Below, piece by piece: positions 13,558 through 18,477 of a stretch of DNA of 18,477 nt. How positions within the stretch are numbered: position 1 is the first letter of the stretch; each line of letters starts with the position of its first letter. The stretch is from CAYJBH01 sp964369445 (lineage in GTDB: Bacteria > Bacillota > Clostridia > Oscillospirales > Ruminococcaceae): positions 1-18,477 of the forward strand of contig CAYJFU010000044.1 of NCBI GenBank assembly GCA_964369445.1, written 5' to 3'. The translations under genes and the position numbers were made by a program. The notes under the pieces are model-generated. The model did no database searches and was not told the origin of the DNA. It saw only the letters and a program-made list of their open reading frames with translations.

Positions 13558-16500
13558 ATGGTCAAAGACAGAATAAAATCGGTCAAGCTTGGAAAAACCG
13601 AAAGACAAAGTTTTTCCAGCATCAACGAAGTTTTATCTATGCCGAATCTCATTGAGGTTCAAAAGAACTCTTACAAATGGTTTTTGCAGGAGGGGTTAAA
13701 GGAAGTTTTCCGCGACGTAGCCACCATCGAGGACTACACAGGTAACCTTGTGCTTGACTTTGTGGATTTTCGCATGGAGACGGAGCCGAAATACACCATA
13801 AAAGAGTGTAAAGAACGCGACGCCACCTATGCCGCTCCGCTGAGGGTTAAAGCGCGTCTGTTCAACCGTGAAACGGGCGAGGTTAACACAAGTGATGTCT
13901 TTATGGGTGACCTACCTATTATGACCGACAGCGGCACATTTATTATTAACGGTGCCGAGCGTGTTATAGTTTCACAGCTTGTGCGTTCCCCCGGTGTCTT
14001 TTACGGCCAGAGCTACGATAAAACCGGTAAAAAGCTTTTTTCATCAACGCTTAACCCCAACAGGGGTGCGTGGCTGGAGTTTGAAACCGACAGCACCGAT
14101 ATATTCTACGTCCGTATTGATAAAAACCGCAAGATACCGATAACGGTGTTTTTGCGCGCCCTGGGCCTTGGCGAGGATGAGGCTATAAGGGACTTTTTCG
14201 GCTACGACGACAGGATAGAGGCGACACTTTCAAAGGACACGACACACAACGTCGAAGAGGGTCTTTTGGAGACCTACCGCAAACTGCGTCCGGGCGAGCC
14301 GCCCACCGTCGACAGCGCACAGTCGCACATCAACAACCTTTTCTTTGATCCGCGACGCTATGATCTGTCACGTTTCGGTCGTTATAAACTTAACAAAAAG
14401 CTTGCACTCACACGAAGGGTGGCAGGCTATATCGCCGTTGAAAATGTTATTGCGCCCATCAGCGGTGAGCTGCTCTGTGCTGCCGGCGACATGATAACAC
14501 CCGAGATAGCCGCACAGATAGAGCGTGAGGGTGTTATTAGCGTGACTGTAAAACTTGAGGACAAGGACGTTAAGGTCATATCCAACGGTGTGGTAGCGCT
14601 CGGTGACTTTACTCCGTTTGACGGCAGTGAGCATGACATCAACGAAAAAATATCGGTAACGGTATTGAGGGAACTGCTTGCTGAGGCGGACGGCGACGAT
14701 GAGATACTTTCTGAGCTCATACGCAAAAACCGCGACAGGCTACAACCCAAAACACTTACGATGGACGATATCCTGTCCTCCATCAACTATATAAACTGCC
14801 TCGGAAACGAGATGGGCAACACCGACGACATCGACCATCTGGGCAACCGTCGTATCAGAAGCGTCGGCGAACTGCTTCAAAACCAGTTCCGCATCGGTTT
14901 TTCCCGCATGGAGCGCGGTATACGCGAAAAGATGGTTGTGCTGACCCAGGACACAGAACCGGTAACACCGGCGGCGCTTATCAACATCCGCCCCGTTAAA
15001 GCGGCGATAAAAGAGTTTTTCGGCTCTTCACCGTTGTCGCAGTTTATGGATCAGACAAACCCGCTTGCCGAGCTGACACATAAACGCCGTCTGTCCGCGC
15101 TTGGCCCCGGCGGTCTTTCTCGTGACCGTGCAGGATTTGAGGTGCGTGACGTTCACTACAGCCATTACGGCAGGATGTGCCCCATTGAAACCCCTGAAGG
15201 TCCCAACATCGGTCTTATATCCTACCTTGCAACCTACGCGAAGATTAACGTGTACGGCTTTATTGAAGCACCTTTCCGCAAGGTTAACCGCCCCGACGGT
15301 GTTGTCACCGACGAGATTGTCTACATGACAGCGGATGTCGAGGACGATTACGTTGTGGCACAGGCTAACGAGCCACTGGACGAAAACGGCGCATTTATCA
15401 AAGCACGTGTCAATGCACGTCGTCGTGACGAGATCATCGAAATAGAGCGCGAAAAGGTCGACTTTATGGACGTTTCGCCTAAGATGGTTGTGTCGGTCGC
15501 TACATCCATGATTCCTTTCCTTGAAAATGATGACGCCAACCGTGCATTGATGGGTTCCAACATGCAACGTCAGGCAGTGCCGCTGCTCATACCAGAACAG
15601 CCGATAGTCGGTACAGGTATGGAGTACAAGGCAGCTGTTGACAGCGGTGTGTGCGTTATCTGCAAAGAGGACGGTGTGGTCGAGAGCGTCAGCGCCAACA
15701 AGGTCGTTGTGCGTACAGGCCCTGCCTCGACAAATGACTATGAACTTACCAAGTTTATCCGTTCCAATCAGGGCACCTGTACAAATCAGCGCCCCATCGT
15801 TGCTAAAGGCGATATACTCAAAAAAGGTGATGTCATCGCCGACGGTCCCGCAACGGCGAACGGCGAAATCAGCCTCGGTAAAAATGCCCTTATCGGCTTT
15901 ATGACATGGGAGGGTTACAACTACGAGGATGCTATCCTTATCAACGAAAAGGTTGTGCGCGACGACGTGTTCACCTCAATACACATTGAGGAGTACGAGA
16001 TAGAGGCGCGTGAGACAAAATTAGGCCCCGAAGAGATAACACGCGACATACCCAACGTCGGTGAGGACGCAATGCGCGACCTTGACGAGCGTGGCATCAT
16101 TCGCATCGGTGCTGAGGTCAACGCAGGTGATATTCTTGTCGGCAAGGTTACGCCAAAGGGCGAGACAGAGCTGACCGCTGAGGAACGCTTACTACGTGCT
16201 ATATTCGGCGAAAAAGCGCGCGAGGTGCGTGACACCAGTTTGCGCGTGCCGCACGGTGAGTACGGTATCATCGTAGACATCAAAGTGTTTACACCCGACA
16301 ACTGTGACGAGCTACAGGCCGGCGTGCGTGAGATGGTGCGTTGCTACATCGCACAAAAACGTAAAATATCGGTCGGTGACAAGATGGCGGGTCGCCACGG
16401 TAACAAGGGTGTTGTATCCCGTATACTTCCGCAGGAGGACATGCCGTTCCTGCCGGACGGTCGTCCGCTGGACATCGTGCTAAATCCGCTCGGCGTTCCG

Positions 16501-17331
16501 TCCCGTATGAACGTCGGACAGGTGCTTGAAGTGCATCTCGGCTATGCCGCAAAGGCGTTGGGCTGGAAGATAATGACACCGGTATTTGACGGCGCGCACG
16601 AGACGGACATTGTCGAGTGTTTAAAGCAGGCTGGTTACTCGCCGGACGGTAAAACCTGGCTCCGCGACGGCAGAACCGGCGACATGTTCGACAACCCCGT
16701 CACCGTCGGTTATATGTACTTTTTAAAACTGCATCACCTTGTCGACGACAAGATTCATGCGCGTTCAACCGGCCCGTACAGCCTTGTAACACAGCAGCCG
16801 CTCGGCGGTAAGGCTCAGTTCGGTGGACAGCGTTTCGGTGAGATGGAGGTTTGGGCACTTGAGGCTTACGGTGCTGCATACACACTTCAGGAGATTCTGA
16901 CCGTAAAGTCTGACGATATGAACGGTCGTCTTAAAACTTATGAAGCGATTGTCAAAGGTCAGCAGATACCGCGACCGGGCATACCGGAGAGCTTTAGGGT
17001 TCTTATACGCGAGTTGCAGTCGCTGGGTCTTGACATGCGTATTCTCGATGAGGACAAAAACGAAATAGACTTAAAGCAGAACTTCGAAGAGGACGAGGTC
17101 GGATTTGCCCCTGTCGATCTCGATGTCGGCGACACCGTCACTATGGAGAACGAACTGGACGGCTACAGCGTAGAGGATGTCGAGGACTTTGAGGACGAAG
17201 AGCCGGACTTTGATGAAGATTTCAGCGAGGACGTTGACACAGAAGAGGAAGAGACCTTTGAGTTAGAAGATGATTTCGACCTTGACAGCGTCACAAAGGA
17301 TTTTGAAGTCGAAGATGGCATAGAACAATAA
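13558..17331 (+). CDS. rpoB: DNA-directed RNA polymerase subunit beta
   Basis: A 1257-residue beta subunit, complete and of Firmicutes type. The N-terminus is SINEVLSMPNLIEVQKNSYK. The rifampicin pocket GSSPLSQFMDQTNPLAELTH (489-508) then KRRLSALGPGGL is wild type: D498, H508 and S513 correspond to E. coli D516, H526 and S531, so no common rifampicin-resistance change is seen. Further on are GRMCPIETPEGPNIGLISYL, the catalytic-side GDKMAGRHGNKGVVSRILPQ, and the clamp-connector KAQFGGQRFGEMEVWALEAY. The last roughly 80 residues form a very acidic tail (DVEDFEDEEPDFDEDF and EEEETFELEDDFD), a lineage-specific extension also seen in other Firmicutes. AAAGGA lies 11 nt before ATG. No rplJ/rplL precedes it; instead there is a broken operon and its own promoter. 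Confidence 0.98.
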   Translation: MVKDRIKSVKLGKTERQSFSSINEVLSMPNLIEVQKNSYKWFLQEGLKEVFRDVATIEDYTGNLVLDFVDFRMETEPKYTIKECKERDATYAAPLRVKARLFNRETGEVNTSDVFMGDLPIMTDSGTFIINGAERVIVSQLVRSPGVFYGQSYDKTGKKLFSSTLNPNRGAWLEFETDSTDIFYVRIDKNRKIPITVFLRALGLGEDEAIRDFFGYDDRIEATLSKDTTHNVEEGLLETYRKLRPGEPPTVDSAQSHINNLFFDPRRYDLSRFGRYKLNKKLALTRRVAGYIAVENVIAPISGELLCAAGDMITPEIAAQIEREGVISVTVKLEDKDVKVISNGVVALGDFTPFDGSEHDINEKISVTVLRELLAEADGDDEILSELIRKNRDRLQPKTLTMDDILSSINYINCLGNEMGNTDDIDHLGNRRIRSVGELLQNQFRIGFSRMERGIREKMVVLTQDTEPVTPAALINIRPVKAAIKEFFGSSPLSQFMDQTNPLAELTHKRRLSALGPGGLSRDRAGFEVRDVHYSHYGRMCPIETPEGPNIGLISYLATYAKINVYGFIEAPFRKVNRPDGVVTDEIVYMTADVEDDYVVAQANEPLDENGAFIKARVNARRRDEIIEIEREKVDFMDVSPKMVVSVATSMIPFLENDDANRALMGSNMQRQAVPLLIPEQPIVGTGMEYKAAVDSGVCVICKEDGVVESVSANKVVVRTGPASTNDYELTKFIRSNQGTCTNQRPIVAKGDILKKGDVIADGPATANGEISLGKNALIGFMTWEGYNYEDAILINEKVVRDDVFTSIHIEEYEIEARETKLGPEEITRDIPNVGEDAMRDLDERGIIRIGAEVNAGDILVGKVTPKGETELTAEERLLRAIFGEKAREVRDTSLRVPHGEYGIIVDIKVFTPDNCDELQAGVREMVRCYIAQKRKISVGDKMAGRHGNKGVVSRILPQEDMPFLPDGRPLDIVLNPLGVPSRMNVGQVLEVHLGYAAKALGWKIMTPVFDGAHETDIVECLKQAGYSPDGKTWLRDGRTGDMFDNPVTVGYMYFLKLHHLVDDKIHARSTGPYSLVTQQPLGGKAQFGGQRFGEMEVWALEAYGAAYTLQEILTVKSDDMNGRLKTYEAIVKGQQIPRPGIPESFRVLIRELQSLGLDMRILDEDKNEIDLKQNFEEDEVGFAPVDLDVGDTVTMENELDGYSVEDVEDFEDEEPDFDEDFSEDVDTEEEETFELEDDFDLDSVTKDFEVEDGIEQ

Positions 17332-17578
17332 ATGAGGTTGTTGAAAACAGAGGTTTTGCCGCTAACTTTCGCAAGGCTGACCTCTTCAACATTTCACAGT
17401 ATAAACTGTTTCAGGAACGTAAAATAACGTGTGCTGAAAGACTAAAAGAGCAAGACTAATGGCTCAGACATTTGCAAGGTGACTTTTAATACTACAATAG
17501 TCATTTACCCTTAGTTGTTAACTTTTAGTCACAAGTGTATTATGCACTTGCTACAAACTGCTTTTAAGTGGAGGAATA
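17332..17578 (+). other. Long rpoB-rpoC spacer with stem-loops
   Basis: This 247-nt spacer holds three inverted repeats. TGTTGAA-aaca-GAGGT (17339-17354) faces ACCTCTTCAACA (17380-17391) with a 4-nt bulge; GACTAAAAG (17440-17448) faces CTTTTAGTC (17522-17530); and CAAGTG (17532-17537) faces CACTTG (17545-17550). None is followed by a T-run, so they are not plain terminators. A 31-codon ORF begins directly at the rpoB stop (TAA-ATG, 17332-17427), but without a convincing ribosome binding site. Confidence 0.55.
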
Positions 17579-18477
17579 ATGGAATTCAAAGTGTTTGACT
17601 CGATTCGCATAGGACTTGCCTCACCGGAAATGGTGAGGGAGTGGAGCTACGGCGAGGTTAAAAAGCCGGAGACCATAAACTATCGTACACTCAAACCGGA
17701 ACGTGACGGACTTTTTTGTGAGCAGATCTTCGGACCTCAAAAGGACTGGGAGTGCCACTGTGGAAAGTACAAAAGAATCAGATACAAGGGCAAAGTCTGC
17801 GAAAAGTGTGGCGTTGAAGTGACAAAGGCAAAGGTTCGCCGTGAGCGCATGGGTCACATCGAACTTGCCGCGCCGGTATCGCATATTTGGTACTTTAAAG
17901 GCAACCCGAGCCGTATAGGCACAATACTTGATATCTCCTCGCGCCATCTTGAAAGGGTGCTTTACTTTGCGTCCTACATCGTGACAGACAGCGGATTTAC
18001 CTCACTGACCGAGGGTCAGCTGTTAAACGAGCGCGAATACCGCGAGATGAAAGAGCGCTACGGCGACGAGTTTCAGGCGGCAATGGGTGCTGAGGCGATA
18101 AAAGAACTACTAAAGAAAATCAACATCGATGAGCTGTCAGATCAGCTCAAAAAAGAGATAGACGAGGCAACAGGTCAAAAGCGTGTGCGCCTTATGCGCC
18201 GTTTGGAGGTTGTTGACGCGTTTAAAAACAGCGGTAACAGCCCCGAGTGGATGATTATGTCGGTTGTGCCGGTTATACCTCCTGACATTCGCCCGATGGT
18301 TCAGCTGGACGGTGGTCGTTTTGCCACCAGTGACCTTAATGATTTGTATCGTCGCGTTATCAATCGCAACAACCGTCTTAAAAGACTGTTAGAACTTTCC
18401 GCACCGGATATCATCGTGCGTAACGAAAAAAGAATGCTTCAAGAGAGCGTTGCCGCACTTATCGACAACGGCCGTCG
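17579..18477 (+). CDS. rpoC: DNA-directed RNA polymerase subunit beta' (5' part, runs off the window)
   Basis: The first 299 codons of beta'. ATG 17579 has GGAGG four bases upstream. The N-terminus is MEFKVFDSIRIGLASPEMVR, followed by the zinc site CHCGKYKRIRYKGKVCEKCG (C59, C61, C74, C77), then RRERMGHIELAAPVSHIWYF, the segment EWMIMSVVPVIPPDIRPMVQ, and GGRFATSDLNDLYRRVINRN. The catalytic NADFDGD motif lies beyond the window edge. All zinc-binding cysteines are present. It is the expected partner of rpoB upstream. Confidence 0.97.
   Translation, partial: MEFKVFDSIRIGLASPEMVREWSYGEVKKPETINYRTLKPERDGLFCEQIFGPQKDWECHCGKYKRIRYKGKVCEKCGVEVTKAKVRRERMGHIELAAPVSHIWYFKGNPSRIGTILDISSRHLERVLYFASYIVTDSGFTSLTEGQLLNEREYREMKERYGDEFQAAMGAEAIKELLKKINIDELSDQLKKEIDEATGQKRVRLMRRLEVVDAFKNSGNSPEWMIMSVVPVIPPDIRPMVQLDGGRFATSDLNDLYRRVINRNNRLKRLLELSAPDIIVRNEKRMLQESVAALIDNGR

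Noticed and set aside
15028..15080. Rifampicin-resistance change in rpoB
   Set aside because: The residues equivalent to E. coli D516, H526 and S531 are wild type, and the pocket matches the Firmicutes consensus as I know it.
17332..17427. 31-codon ORF directly after the rpoB stop as a real gene
   Set aside because: No ribosome binding site beyond rpoB's own coding sequence and no recognisable features; kept only as a remark on the spacer.
1..18477. CRISPR arrays, tRNA and rRNA genes
   Set aside because: No regularly spaced repeats, no tRNA-like cloverleaf with a T-loop GTTCRA pattern and no rRNA signature was found.

Overview
The window looks like the chromosome of a low-to-mid GC, endospore-forming Clostridia member (Firmicutes; an Oscillospiraceae/Ruminococcaceae-like origin is my inference). 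The reasons are the 5' half of the sporulation sigma factor gene sigK with SigE- and SigK-type promoter motifs, a Firmicutes-type rpoB/rpoC, strong GGAGG ribosome binding sites, and a Clostridia-type citrate synthase, MalQ and GlgP set.

Layout. 1-1733 is a gene-poor, decayed stretch: a stop-containing relic of what looks like a mobile-element replication protein, a small element-type ORF whose start appears to have mutated to ATT, a 38-residue membrane peptide ORF, a hairpin repeat and a terminator. 1734-2063 (-) is the 5' half of sigK. It stops exactly at the ARCIEN position where the skin element splits sigK in Bacillus subtilis, so the left flank is best read as one end of a sigK-intervening element or its decayed remnant. 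2231-2599 (+) is a small PH-domain-like protein. 2703-4512 (+) is a metalloid-response cassette: ArsR-type repressor, ArsP/YraQ-type permease and a CxxC thioredoxin-fold protein, with two near-identical palindromic operators. A strong bidirectional terminator separates it from the minus-strand citrate synthase (4674-6038) and DUF1003 membrane protein (6281-6748).

6990-10859 (+) is a glycogen/maltodextrin pair, malQ and glgP: MalQ remodels glucan chains and GlgP phosphorolyses them. 10889-10974 holds a second copy, in opposite orientation, of the hairpin repeat at 1433-1521. 11010-13134 (-) is a GntR/YtrA regulator - ABC ATPase - ABC-2 permease operon in which all three genes are broken. One lesion is a 272-bp MITE-like element with 23-bp terminal inverted repeats. 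13558-18477 (+) is rpoB followed, after an unusually long 247-nt spacer, by the start of rpoC, which runs off the window. No rplJ/rplL lies upstream of rpoB here.

The most notable features are the sigK split at the skin position, the paired ArsR operators, the dispersed hairpin repeat, and the MITE-bearing dead ABC operon.
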